Below, piece by piece: positions 8,519-16,128 of a DNA stretch of 25,554 bases (its first letter is position 1; every line of letters begins with the position of its first letter). Source of the DNA: Pseudomonadota bacterium (GTDB lineage: Bacteria; Pseudomonadota; Gammaproteobacteria; Burkholderiales; Burkholderiaceae_E). The notes beneath the pieces were generated by a model that was not told the origin of the DNA, made no database searches, and saw only the letters and a program-made list of their open reading frames with translations. The stretch is taken from assembly GCA_023388075.1 (NCBI GenBank), contig JAEWGX010000123.1, positions 1-25,554 of the forward strand, written 5' to 3'. Made by a program: the position numbers and the translations under genes.

Positions 8519-9493
8519 ATGGAACGACGCAAGCTCGGCAACGGCCCCGAAGTCGGGGCCATCGGTTTCGGCTGCATGGGCATGTCCGAGTTCTACGGCG
8601 AGACCGACGATGCCCAGTCGCTCGAGACGCTCGCGCATGCCTTCGACGCCGGCGTGACGTTGTTCGACACCGCCGACATCTACGGGTTCGGCCACAACGA
8701 GCGACTGGTCGGCCGCTTCATCCGCGACAAGCGTGACCGCGTCGTGATCGCGACCAAGGCCGGCATCGTCCGGGTGCAGGACGATCCGGCCCGGCGCGGC
8801 GTCGACAACTCGCCCGCGTACCTCACGGAGCACTGCGAGGCGTCGCTCGCGCGGCTGGGCACCGACCACGTGGATCTCTTCTACCTGCACCGGATCGATC
8901 CGGCCACGCCGCTGGAGGAATCGATCGGCACCCTGGCCCGTCTGCGGGAAGCGGGGAAGATCCGGGGCATCGGGCTCTCCAACGTGACGCTGGAGACCGT
9001 GCTTGCCGCCCACAGCATCCATCCGGTCACCGCGGTGCAGAACGAGTTCTCCCTCTTCACCCGGGCCGACCAGGATCGGCTCCTGCCCGAGCTCGCGCGG
9101 CTGGGCATCGCCTACGTGCCTTATTCGCCTCTCGGGCGCGGCATGCTGACCAGCGGATCGCAGCCCGGCTCCCTCGCCGACGACGATTTCCGCCGCAACC
9201 TCCCGCGCTTCGCGCCCGAGGCGGTGGCCCGGAACCGGCGGCTGGTCGCCGAGCTGGAGACGATGGCACGGCGCCGTGGTGTCAGCCCGGCGCAGATGGC
9301 GCTCGCGTGGGTGCTGGCGCAGGGGGACCACGTGATCCCGATTCCCGGCACCAAGCGGGTTCGCTACCTGGACGAGAACCTGGCCGCGGCCGAGATCCGG
9401 CTGCAGGTCGACGAGATCGCAGCGCTGCAGGCGATCTTCCGGCCGGAAGCGGTGAGCGGCGATCCCTATCCGGACATGTCGTTCATGCGCTGA
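8519..9493 (+). CDS. Aldo/keto reductase
   Basis: A 324-residue NADPH-dependent (by family) aldo/keto reductase with a TIM-barrel fold. The catalytic tetrad is visible: Asp50 and Tyr55 in DTADIYG, Lys80 in ATKAG, and His124 in FYLHRIDP. Other landmarks are GCMGMSEFYG near the N-terminus, GLSN, QNEFSLF, PYSPLGRGML, and PIPGTKR for cofactor phosphate binding. The sequence resembles the AKR13-like group of oxidoreductases. The ATG at 8519 has AGGACGGAG eight bases upstream; an in-frame GTG at 8510 lies inside that ribosome site and is less likely. The substrate is unknown, and no obvious partner gene lies nearby. Confidence 0.92.
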   Translation: MERRKLGNGPEVGAIGFGCMGMSEFYGETDDAQSLETLAHAFDAGVTLFDTADIYGFGHNERLVGRFIRDKRDRVVIATKAGIVRVQDDPARRGVDNSPAYLTEHCEASLARLGTDHVDLFYLHRIDPATPLEESIGTLARLREAGKIRGIGLSNVTLETVLAAHSIHPVTAVQNEFSLFTRADQDRLLPELARLGIAYVPYSPLGRGMLTSGSQPGSLADDDFRRNLPRFAPEAVARNRRLVAELETMARRRGVSPAQMALAWVLAQGDHVIPIPGTKRVRYLDENLAAAEIRLQVDEIAALQAIFRPEAVSGDPYPDMSFMR

Positions 9494-9575
9494 GCGAGGG
9501 CGCTGGGGGCGGCTGCAGGGCCGACCCGGGCCCGTGCCCGGCGGAAACCCTGATGTCCGGGGCGTGAGGCCAAGC

Positions 9576-9581
9576 TACAAT
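9576..9581 (+). promoter_or_regulatory. Candidate -10 box for the dctPQM operon
   Basis: TACAAT lies 27 bases before the dctP start, matching the sigma-70 -10 consensus in 5 of 6 bases. The upstream -35 region is poor (TGATGT at a 19-base spacing), so the promoter call rests mainly on position and the -10 sequence. Confidence 0.4.
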
Positions 9582-9584
9582 TCC

Positions 9585-9599
9585 CCTCCTTCACGGAGG
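9585..9599 (+). promoter_or_regulatory. Small hairpin covering the dctP ribosome site
   Basis: CCTCC and GGAGG form a perfect 5-bp stem with the loop TTCAC. The 3' arm is the Shine-Dalgarno sequence of dctP, nine bases before its ATG. If the transcript begins upstream of 9585, the ribosome site could be partly masked. With the -10 box at 9576 the transcript may start inside the stem, so this is tentative. Confidence 0.3.
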
Positions 9600-9608
9600 A
9601 GATTACCC

Positions 9609-10655
9609 ATGAAACGCCGCATTCTGCTGAAGGCCGGTGCTGCCGGCTCGGTCACGCTCGCCGCACCCCTCGTACTGACAAGCGCCGCCAGAGCGGCCGA
9701 CTACAAGCCCGAATACAAGGTGTCGACCGTGGTCGGCACGGCCTTCCCCTGGGGCAAGGGCGGCCAGATCTGGATCGACCTGGTGCGCGAGCGGACCAAG
9801 GGCAGGATCAACATGAAGCTCTATCCGAACGTCTCCCTCGTGAACGGCGACCAGACCCGCGAGTTCACCGCCATGCGCCAGGGCGTGATCGACCTCGCCG
9901 TCGGCTCCACCATCAACTGGTCGCCGCAGATGCGCCAGCTCAACCTGTTCTCGCTGCCGTTCCTCTCGAAGGACCATGCCGGCCTGGACGCGCTCACCCA
10001 GGGCGACGTCGGCAAGGAGATCATGCAGATCGTCGAGAAGGCGGGCGTCGTGCCGCTCGCCTGGGGCGAGAACGGCTTCCGCGAGGTGACCAACTCCAAG
10101 CGCGAGATCCGCTCGCCGGCGGACATGAAGGGGCTCAAGTTCCGCGTGGTCGGCTCGCCGATCTTCAACGACACCTTCACGGCGCTGGGCGCCAACCCGA
10201 CGCAGATGAGCTGGGCCGACGCCCAGCCGGCGCTCGCCTCCGGCGCGGTCGAGGGACAGGAAAATCCCATGCACATCTTCACGGCGGCGAAGCTGCACAC
10301 GCTGTCGCAGAAGTACGTGACCCGCTGGGGCTATGTCGCGGATCCGCTGATCTTCGCGGCCAACCGCGAAGTCTGGGAGTCGTGGGCACCGCAGGACCGC
10401 GAGATCGTGCGCGAGGCGGCCATCGAAGCCGGCAAGCAGGAGATCGCGCTGACCCGCAAGGGCCTGACGCCGGACGACATGTCCATGATCAAGGAGGTCG
10501 AGGCCCTCGGCGTCAAGGTCACGGAGCTCTCGGACGCGGACAAGCAGACCTTCCAGAAGGTGCTGCAGCCGGTCTACGACAAGTGGAGCAAGCAGGTCGG
10601 ACCGGACCTGGTGAAGCGCGCCGAGGCCGCGGTCGCCAAGTCCCGCAAGTCCTGA
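9609..10655 (+). CDS. dctP: TRAP transporter substrate-binding protein, DctP family
   Basis: A 348-residue periplasmic binding protein for a tripartite ATP-independent transporter. The N-terminus MKRRILLKAG carries a twin-arginine-like motif (Arg3, Arg4), a hydrophobic core and an ARA/AD cleavage site near residue 29, so export may be through Tat. The mature protein shows family features. These include FTAMRQGVIDLAVGS, LFSLPFLSKDHAG, GLKFRVVGSPIFNDTF with the conserved arginine at about 179 that usually binds a substrate carboxylate, and MSWADAQPALASGAVEGQENP. The start has GGAGG nine bases upstream. It is the first gene of dctP-dctQ-dctM. The ligand is probably an organic acid, but which one cannot be told. 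Confidence 0.94.
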   Translation: MKRRILLKAGAAGSVTLAAPLVLTSAARAADYKPEYKVSTVVGTAFPWGKGGQIWIDLVRERTKGRINMKLYPNVSLVNGDQTREFTAMRQGVIDLAVGSTINWSPQMRQLNLFSLPFLSKDHAGLDALTQGDVGKEIMQIVEKAGVVPLAWGENGFREVTNSKREIRSPADMKGLKFRVVGSPIFNDTFTALGANPTQMSWADAQPALASGAVEGQENPMHIFTAAKLHTLSQKYVTRWGYVADPLIFAANREVWESWAPQDREIVREAAIEAGKQEIALTRKGLTPDDMSMIKEVEALGVKVTELSDADKQTFQKVLQPVYDKWSKQVGPDLVKRAEAAVAKSRKS

Positions 10656-10680
10656 GCGGCGTTCGACGGGTTCCGTGAGG

Positions 10681-10744
10681 GTCCCCGCACGGCCGCTTGA
10701 AGGGGACGCTCTCCTCCCGGGGGGAGGATGGCGCGCTTCGCGCC
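10681..10744 (+). promoter_or_regulatory. Three stacked hairpins between dctP and dctQ
   Basis: Three inverted repeats fill the dctP-dctQ gap. They are GTCCCC/GGGGAC (10681-10707, 15-base loop), TCCTCCC/GGGAGGA (10712-10728, loop GGG) and GGCGCG/CGCGCC (10730-10744, loop CTT). The last ends one base before the AGGAG of dctQ. Such structures often stabilise the upstream binding-protein mRNA or lower downstream expression. That role is inferred. No T-run marks a full terminator. Confidence 0.55.
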
Positions 10745-10757
10745 AGGAGCGCCGTCC

Positions 10758-11237
10758 ATGAGCGAGCCTGGCCCGAAGGAGGCACCGGTCCGCTGCATCG
10801 AGGACTGGATCGGCGCGGCCGCCATGCTGCTGCTCGCGCTGATCACCTTCCTCAACGTGGTGGTCCGCTACCTGACGAACCAGTCCTTCGCCTGGACCGA
10901 GGAGATCTCGATCTCTCTCATGGTGGTGCTCACCCTCGTGGCGGGCAGCGCCGCGGTCCTTCGGGACCGGCACATCCGGATCGAGACGCTGTTCGATTCC
11001 GGCTCCGCGGGCCGGCAACGGCAGCTCGCGCTCTTCTCGGCGCTGGCCACCGTCGTCGCGTTCCTCGCGCTCGCCTCGCTCGGCACCCGTCTTGCCTGGG
11101 ATGACTACCGCTACGAGGTGACCTCGCCCGGCATCGGCGTGCCGCAGTGGTGGTACACCGTCTGGTTGCCGGTGCTCTCGGCGGTCGTGGCGTTCCGCGG
11201 CATGCAGCGCTTCGTGAGAATCCTGCTGCGACGATGA
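10758..11237 (+). CDS. dctQ: TRAP transporter small permease, DctQ family
   Basis: A 159-residue inner-membrane protein with four predicted hydrophobic segments, as usual for DctQ. They are AAMLLLALITFLNVVVRYL; ISISLMVVLTLVAGSAAVL; a third around ALFSALATVVAFLALASL; and a fourth near WWYTVWLPVLSAVVAF. The sequence RYLTNQSFAWTEEIS and the RDRHIRIETL stretch after segment 2 are typical of the family. The ATG at 10758 was chosen because AGGAG lies eight bases upstream. An in-frame ATG at 10728 sits inside the hairpins. The stop overlaps dctM in an ATGA. Confidence 0.9.
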   Translation: MSEPGPKEAPVRCIEDWIGAAAMLLLALITFLNVVVRYLTNQSFAWTEEISISLMVVLTLVAGSAAVLRDRHIRIETLFDSGSAGRQRQLALFSALATVVAFLALASLGTRLAWDDYRYEVTSPGIGVPQWWYTVWLPVLSAVVAFRGMQRFVRILLRR

Positions 11238-12517
11238 TCAGCGTCTCGATCTTCGTCGTCTTCATCGCACTGATGCTGGCCGGCGTGCCGATCGGGGTCG
11301 CGCTGATGCTGGGCGGCGCCGTGGGCATCGGCTTCGGCAACCTCGGCTGGTTCTCGATACCGAACAACTTCTACGCCGGCATCGCGAAGTACCCGCTGCT
11401 CGCCCTGCCGATGTTCGTGCTGGTCGGGGCGATCTTCGAGCGCTCGGGCGTCGCGCGGCGCCTGGTGGATTTCGCCATCGCCGTCCTCGGCAGGGGTCCC
11501 GGCATGCTGCCGGTGGTCGCGATCGGGGTGGCGATGTTCATGGGTGGCATATCCGGTTCCGGTCCCGCGACCGCCGCGGCGGTCGGCGCGGTGGTGCTGG
11601 TCTCGATGGCCAAGGCCGGCTACCCGCCTGCCTACTCGGCCTCGGTGATCGGATCGGCGGCAGCGTTGGACATCCTGATTCCCCCATCGATCGCCTTCAT
11701 CGTCTACTCCGTCCTGGTGCCGGGCGCGTCGGTGCCCGCGCTCTTCGCCGCGGGGCTGATACCGGGCATGCTCGCCGGCCTGGGGCTGATGATTCCCGCG
11801 GTCTGGCTCGCACGCCGACACGGCATGGGCGGCAGGGATGCCCACGAGCCGCGGCCGCCCTTCCTGAAGGCGCTGCGCGAGGCGAGCTGGGGCCTGTTCG
11901 CGCCGGTGCTGATCCTGGGCGGCATGCGCCTGGGCTGGTTCACCCCCACCGAGGCCGCGGTGGTCGCGGTCGCCTACGGCTTCTTCGTGGGTGTGGTGAT
12001 CTTCCGCACCATCGGCTGGCGCGAGGTATGGGAGATCCTGATCGACGCGGCCGAGACCTCCGGCATCATCCTGATCGTGATCGGGCTCTCCAGCATCTTC
12101 GCCTACGCGGTCAGCACGCTCGGCATCGTGGATCCGGTGGCCCGGGCGGTGTCGGAAAGCGGCATCGGTTCACTGGGAGCGCTCGCCGTGGTCCTCGTCC
12201 TGCTGCTCTTCATCGGCATGGTGCTGGACGGCGTCTCGATCTACCTCATCTTCGTGCCGCTACTCATGCCGCTGATGCGGATCTTCAACTGGGATCCGGT
12301 CTGGTTCGGCGTGCTGATCACGTTCATGGTGGCGATCGGCCAGTTCACGCCGCCGCTGGCGGTGAACCTGATGGTCTCCTGCCGACTCGCGCGGGTGCGC
12401 ATCGAGGCCACCATCCCCTGGGTGCTGTGGTTCGTCTTCGCCATGCTGCTGATCCTGGCGGTGCTGGTGGCAGTGCCGGAGGTCTCGCTCTGGCTGCCGC
12501 GGGCGCTGGGGTACTAG
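11234..12517 (+). CDS. dctM: TRAP transporter large permease, DctM family
   Basis: A 427-residue integral membrane protein that carries substrate with sodium or proton symport, working with DctP and DctQ. The length and about twelve hydrophobic segments fit DctM. Recognisable stretches are AGVPIGVALMLGGAVGIGF, FYAGIAKYPLLALPMFVLVGAIFERSGVARRL, GGISGSGPATAAAVGAV, IPPSIAFIVYSVL, TPTEAAVVAVAYGFFVG and IGQFTPPLAVNLMVS. The ATG overlaps the dctQ stop. Its TAG stop lies in a CTAG shared with the stop codon of the opposing gene, so no room is left for a separate terminator. Confidence 0.95.
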   Translation: MISVSIFVVFIALMLAGVPIGVALMLGGAVGIGFGNLGWFSIPNNFYAGIAKYPLLALPMFVLVGAIFERSGVARRLVDFAIAVLGRGPGMLPVVAIGVAMFMGGISGSGPATAAAVGAVVLVSMAKAGYPPAYSASVIGSAAALDILIPPSIAFIVYSVLVPGASVPALFAAGLIPGMLAGLGLMIPAVWLARRHGMGGRDAHEPRPPFLKALREASWGLFAPVLILGGMRLGWFTPTEAAVVAVAYGFFVGVVIFRTIGWREVWEILIDAAETSGIILIVIGLSSIFAYAVSTLGIVDPVARAVSESGIGSLGALAVVLVLLLFIGMVLDGVSIYLIFVPLLMPLMRIFNWDPVWFGVLITFMVAIGQFTPPLAVNLMVSCRLARVRIEATIPWVLWFVFAMLLILAVLVAVPEVSLWLPRALGY

Positions 12518-13350
12518 CCCCGGGCGGCCCGCCCTGATGCGCCACTCACCGCGCGCGTGACCTTCGCGATGAAGTCGGCGACGCTGTCGCCCTCCGCGAT
12601 GCCGAGGTCCGCGGCGGTCTCGTTGACGCAGGAGAGCACTCCCTCCGCATGGACGGACCGGCCGTCACCGATGCGCGCGCTGCCGGCGGAAACGGTGGCC
12701 GCGGCGATGCCCCTGGCATCGAGGGCAGGCAGGCGTGAAACGCCGGCGCGATCCTTGCCGAACCCGGCGTCGCAGTACACGGCGGCGAGCGCGTCGACCT
12801 TGATCGCCGTCTTCGGATCGCCGCCCAGCAGGCCGCCGTGCGACGCCGAGATCACGATCGCGCCGACGTCGTCCGGGCCGACCAGCGAGATCGAATCGGT
12901 CACCACCACCTTCGGCAGGCCGGGCTCGTCGCGCGCGACCAAGCGGGCTTCGGCCTGCGCCGGCACCGGCTGGCTCGACGGCGTCGCGGCGCGCAGGCGC
13001 TGGGCGCAGTCGGCCACCGGCTGGCCGGGCGCGCAGCCGAGGGCAGCCGCCTGCGCATTGACGAACGAGATGGTCCCGGTGGCCATCATGTCGGCGCCGT
13101 CGCCGATGCGGCAGCTTGCCGCATCCGCGGTCGCCGCGGCGATGCCGAGCGCCTCGAGCCAGTCCAGCGCACCGATGCCGGCGCGGTCCTTGCCGACGCC
13201 GGCATCGTTGAGGATCACTGCCCGCACCCCGCCGGTGGCAGCGCAGTAGCCCGCGTAGACGGCGCCATGGGAGGCGGCGACCACGACTTGTCCGGCATGC
13301 ACCGGGGTCAGCCGCGTGATCGAATCGAGCGTATGGACGAGGACGGTCAT
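12514..13350 (-). CDS. Protein of two tandem copies of an unrecognised ~110-residue domain
   Basis: I do not recognise this 278-residue protein. It is built of two homologous halves, about residues 9-119 and 152-265, joined by a proline/alanine-rich linker. Both halves carry, in order, DSI, an (A/S)ASHG turn (Ser27-His28 and Ser170-His171), DAGxGKDRAG(I/V), GIAAAT, an (A/C)RIGDG motif, and a VNxxAAxLG segment. The repeated SHG, DAG-GKDRAG and RIGDG motifs look like ligand or active-site loops, but no function can be assigned. There is no signal peptide or membrane segment, so it is probably cytoplasmic. GGGAG precedes the ATG. It lies 49 bases downstream of the ThDP enzyme gene on the same strand and is likely the last gene of that operon. 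Confidence 0.85.
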   Translation of the reverse strand: MTVLVHTLDSITRLTPVHAGQVVVAASHGAVYAGYCAATGGVRAVILNDAGVGKDRAGIGALDWLEALGIAAATADAASCRIGDGADMMATGTISFVNAQAAALGCAPGQPVADCAQRLRAATPSSQPVPAQAEARLVARDEPGLPKVVVTDSISLVGPDDVGAIVISASHGGLLGGDPKTAIKVDALAAVYCDAGFGKDRAGVSRLPALDARGIAAATVSAGSARIGDGRSVHAEGVLSCVNETAADLGIAEGDSVADFIAKVTRAVSGASGRAARG

Positions 13351-13399
13351 CCGAACGTCGCTCCCGCCTGCGGCGAAGCCTCCTTCATGTCGCTGCAGG

Positions 13400-15139
13400 C
13401 TACGCGACGCGGTCGCCCTGCTTGACCTTGGCGGTACGGTTGTCCACCCCCGGCAGCATCTTGGCCGGATCCCGGGTCACGATGACGTCGATCACCACCG
13501 GTCCGCGCAGCGTCTTCGCGCGCTCCAGCGCGGGCGCAACCTGCTCCGGACGCTCCACCCGGATGCCGGTGCAGCCGAGCGCCTCGGCGGCCCGCGCATA
13601 GTCGGTCTCGGCGAGATCGCTCGACTGATACGAATCCGCCCCGTACATCAGGTGCTGCAGCGCCTTCACGTAGCCGGAGGCCGCGTTGTTGACGACGATC
13701 ACGGTGACGTCCACGCCGAGCCGGCGCGCCGTCTCCAGCTCGCCGATCATCATGTTGAAGCCGCCGTCACCGGTGACGCCGAAGACGGTCTTGCCGGGGC
13801 TGGCCAGCGCCACGCCCATCGCGCCCGGCAGGCCGTAGCCGATCGAGGCGAAGCCGCGGTCCGGCACGAAGCTGCGACCGGCGCGCTTGGTGTCGAACAG
13901 CAGCCCACCCCAATGCGCCGCGAACCCACCATCGGCGATCAGGTAGCCGTCCGCCGGCAGCGCCCGGTTGATCTCGTGCATCAGGCGCGCCATCGCGACC
14001 GGTGTCTCGTCGGATTCGAGCCGCGGCCGCACCTTCTCGCGCCAGTCGTTCATCGCGGTGAGGACTACCTGCCCGTACAGCGAGAGGCGCTGGCGCATCT
14101 CGTCGGCACGCGGCTCGAGCGCCGCGTGCAGGTCCCGCAGGCCTTCCCGCGCGTCGCCCCAGAGGCGCAGCGTTGGCTGCAGGGTGCGGTCGAATTCCTC
14201 GGCGCTGATGTCCAGGTGGATCAGCCGCGCGCCAGCCGCCGGCACGGTGTAGCGCTTGGTGGCGATCTCCCCGAGCTTGCAGCCGACCACCAGCAGCAGA
14301 TCCGAGTCGGCGATCAGCGCGTTGGCGATGCGGTCGTAGCGGCCGAAGAGGCCGGCATTCAGCGGATCGGTGCAGGGAATCGCGCCCTTGCCGGTCATCG
14401 TGTGCGCGACCGGGATGCCGAAGGCGCGCGCGAACTCCGTGAGCGTCTCCGCCGCGCCGGAGAGATGGACGCCGCCGCCCGCCAGCACGAGCGGCTTGCG
14501 TGCCTGGGCGAGCAGGTCCGCCGCTTCCTGCAGCGAAGCCGCATCGGGACGGCAGCGCAGCGACGGGATGGCGGCATGCGCCGCGTGCGCCTGCCACTCG
14601 CCCGGCTGGAAGGTGTGCAGGCCGTGGCACACGTCCTCCGGCACGTCCAGCACCACCGGCCCCGGCCTGCCCGACGTCGCGACCGCGAAGGCGCGCCGCA
14701 CCAGCTCGGGGATGCGCGCCGGCGATTCGATGCGGATCAGCTCCTTCACCGCCGGGCGCAGGATGTCGATCTGCCGGCATTCCTGCGTCATGTTCTTCCA
14801 GGAGTGATCGCGATGGCTGTCGCCGACGATCGCCACCATCGGCGTGCCCGAGTTGAGCGCCTCGACCAGCCCGGTCACCAGGTTGGTGGCGCCGGGGCCT
14901 AGCGTCGCGTCGATCAGGCCGACCCGGCCGCTCACCTTGGCATAGGCGTCGGCGGCGAAGGCGCCGGCGCGCTCGTCGTTGATCAGGTGGTGATCCAGGC
15001 CCAGGCGCCGTGCCGCGTCGTAGAAGGGCAGCAGCTGGAAGCCGCCCATGCCGAACATCGGCCCCGCGCCGTGCGCGAGCAGCATCCGGACCAGGGCTTC
15101 TCCGCCGGTGACTTCGACCGGTCGCATTTCGTCTTTCAT
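13400..15139 (-). CDS. Acetolactate synthase-like ThDP-dependent enzyme
   Basis: A 579-residue enzyme of the IlvB/benzoylformate decarboxylase superfamily with the usual three domains. The N-terminal pyrimidine-binding domain has the catalytic glutamate Glu56 (NDERAGAFAADAYAKVSG) and GPGATNLVTGLVEALNSGTPMVAIVGD. The central domain includes KPLVLAGGGVHLSGA. The C-terminal domain has the ThDP/Mg motif GDGGFNMMIGELETARR, ending in VVNNAASGY. The ATG at 15139 overlaps the E1 beta stop (ATGA). A second ATG four codons later is possible. The wider frame upstream is only the shadow of the E1 beta gene. The enzyme could decarboxylate a 2-oxo acid or make a carboligation product. No acetolactate synthase small subunit is nearby, so housekeeping branched-chain synthesis is unlikely. 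Confidence 0.88.
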   Translation of the reverse strand: MKDEMRPVEVTGGEALVRMLLAHGAGPMFGMGGFQLLPFYDAARRLGLDHHLINDERAGAFAADAYAKVSGRVGLIDATLGPGATNLVTGLVEALNSGTPMVAIVGDSHRDHSWKNMTQECRQIDILRPAVKELIRIESPARIPELVRRAFAVATSGRPGPVVLDVPEDVCHGLHTFQPGEWQAHAAHAAIPSLRCRPDAASLQEAADLLAQARKPLVLAGGGVHLSGAAETLTEFARAFGIPVAHTMTGKGAIPCTDPLNAGLFGRYDRIANALIADSDLLLVVGCKLGEIATKRYTVPAAGARLIHLDISAEEFDRTLQPTLRLWGDAREGLRDLHAALEPRADEMRQRLSLYGQVVLTAMNDWREKVRPRLESDETPVAMARLMHEINRALPADGYLIADGGFAAHWGGLLFDTKRAGRSFVPDRGFASIGYGLPGAMGVALASPGKTVFGVTGDGGFNMMIGELETARRLGVDVTVIVVNNAASGYVKALQHLMYGADSYQSSDLAETDYARAAEALGCTGIRVERPEQVAPALERAKTLRGPVVIDVIVTRDPAKMLPGVDNRTAKVKQGDRVA

Positions 15140-16128
15140 CTCGTCGTTCCGAAGTCGTGTTGCATCAGCCGCGTCGCGGCATCGATCAGTCGCCGGGGGG
15201 TCACGCGCACCTGGTCCTCCAGCGGCGGCGCGTAGCCGATGTGGATGCGCGGCGCCGCGACCCGCACCGGCGGGGCGATCAGGCGTCCGTGCAGCGCCTC
15301 GCAGACGGTCGCGACGATCTCGGCACCGAAGCCAGCCACCGACACCGCCTCGTGCGCCACCAGCAGCCGGCCGGTGCGCTCCACGCTGGCGAGCACCGTT
15401 GGCTTGTCCCACGGCCAGAGCGTGCGCAGGTCGATCACCTCCACCTCGATGCCGGCACTGGACAGCTCCGCCGCCGCCTCGAGGGCGACATGCACCGTGG
15501 CCGACCAGGTCACCAGCGTGATGTCGCCGCCTTCCCGCGCGACGCGGGCCTCGCCGATCGGCACCAGCACGTCCCCCTCCGGCACTTCGCCCTCCAGCGG
15601 CCAGAGCACCTTGTGCTCCATGTAGACCACCGGATCGTCGCAGCGGATCGCGCTCTTCAGGAGGCCCTTGTTGTCCGCCGGCGTTGACGGGCAGATCACC
15701 ACCAGCCCAGGGATGTGCGCATACCAGGCCTCCAGCGACTGCGAGTGCTGCGCCGCCGAGGAGCGCCACATGCCGATCGGCTGGCGCACCACCAGCGGCA
15801 CCCGCGTCTGGCCGCCGAACATGTAGCGCGCCTTCGCCGCCTGGTTCACCAGCTCGTCGGTGGCACAGAGCGCGAAGTCGGAGAAGCGCATCTCCACCAC
15901 CGGGCGAGTGCCCATCATCGCCGCGCCGGTGGCCGCACCCATGATGCAGGCCTCGGAGATCGGCGCATCCGCGATGCGCTCGGCGCCGAACTCCTCCACC
16001 AGGCCCTTGTACTGCCCGAAGACGCCGCCGCGGCCGAGGTCCTCGCCGACCGCCCAGACCTGGTCGTCGCGGCGCATCTCCTCGATCAGCGCCTGGCGCG
16101 AGGCCTCCATGTAGGTCATGGTCGCCAT
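15136..16128 (-). CDS. E1 beta subunit of a 2-oxo acid/acetoin dehydrogenase-type enzyme
   Basis: A 330-residue transketolase-like subunit. It contains AVGEDLGRGGVFGQYKGL, APISEACIMGAATGAAMMG, EMRFSDFALCATDELVNQAAKARYMFGGQTRVPLVVR and the AAQHSQSLEAWYAHIPGLVVICPSTPADNKGL block, all typical of E1 beta (AcoB/PdhB/BkdA2). The C-terminal half is the transketolase C-domain (VEVIDLRTLWPWD). Its ATG shares one base with the E1 alpha stop (TGATG), and its own stop overlaps the next ThDP gene. With E1 alpha it should form a heterotetramer that decarboxylates a 2-oxo acid or cleaves acetoin. Acetoin, pyruvate and branched-chain E1s cannot be told apart reliably from sequence reading alone. Confidence 0.93.
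   Translation of the reverse strand: MATMTYMEASRQALIEEMRRDDQVWAVGEDLGRGGVFGQYKGLVEEFGAERIADAPISEACIMGAATGAAMMGTRPVVEMRFSDFALCATDELVNQAAKARYMFGGQTRVPLVVRQPIGMWRSSAAQHSQSLEAWYAHIPGLVVICPSTPADNKGLLKSAIRCDDPVVYMEHKVLWPLEGEVPEGDVLVPIGEARVAREGGDITLVTWSATVHVALEAAAELSSAGIEVEVIDLRTLWPWDKPTVLASVERTGRLLVAHEAVSVAGFGAEIVATVCEALHGRLIAPPVRVAAPRIHIGYAPPLEDQVRVTPRRLIDAATRLMQHDFGTTR

Noticed and set aside
9603..11018. A 471-codon open frame on the minus strand
   Set aside because: Antisense to dctP and dctQ. Its Arg/His/Asp/Leu-rich product is the usual antisense pattern in GC-rich genes.
12535..13249. The two-copy protein as a CRISPR-like or DNA repeat array
   Set aside because: The repetition is at protein level; the two halves are too diverged at the DNA level to form a nucleotide repeat array.
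13316..14902. A 528-codon open frame on the plus strand
   Set aside because: Antisense to the ThDP enzyme gene; no recognisable domain.
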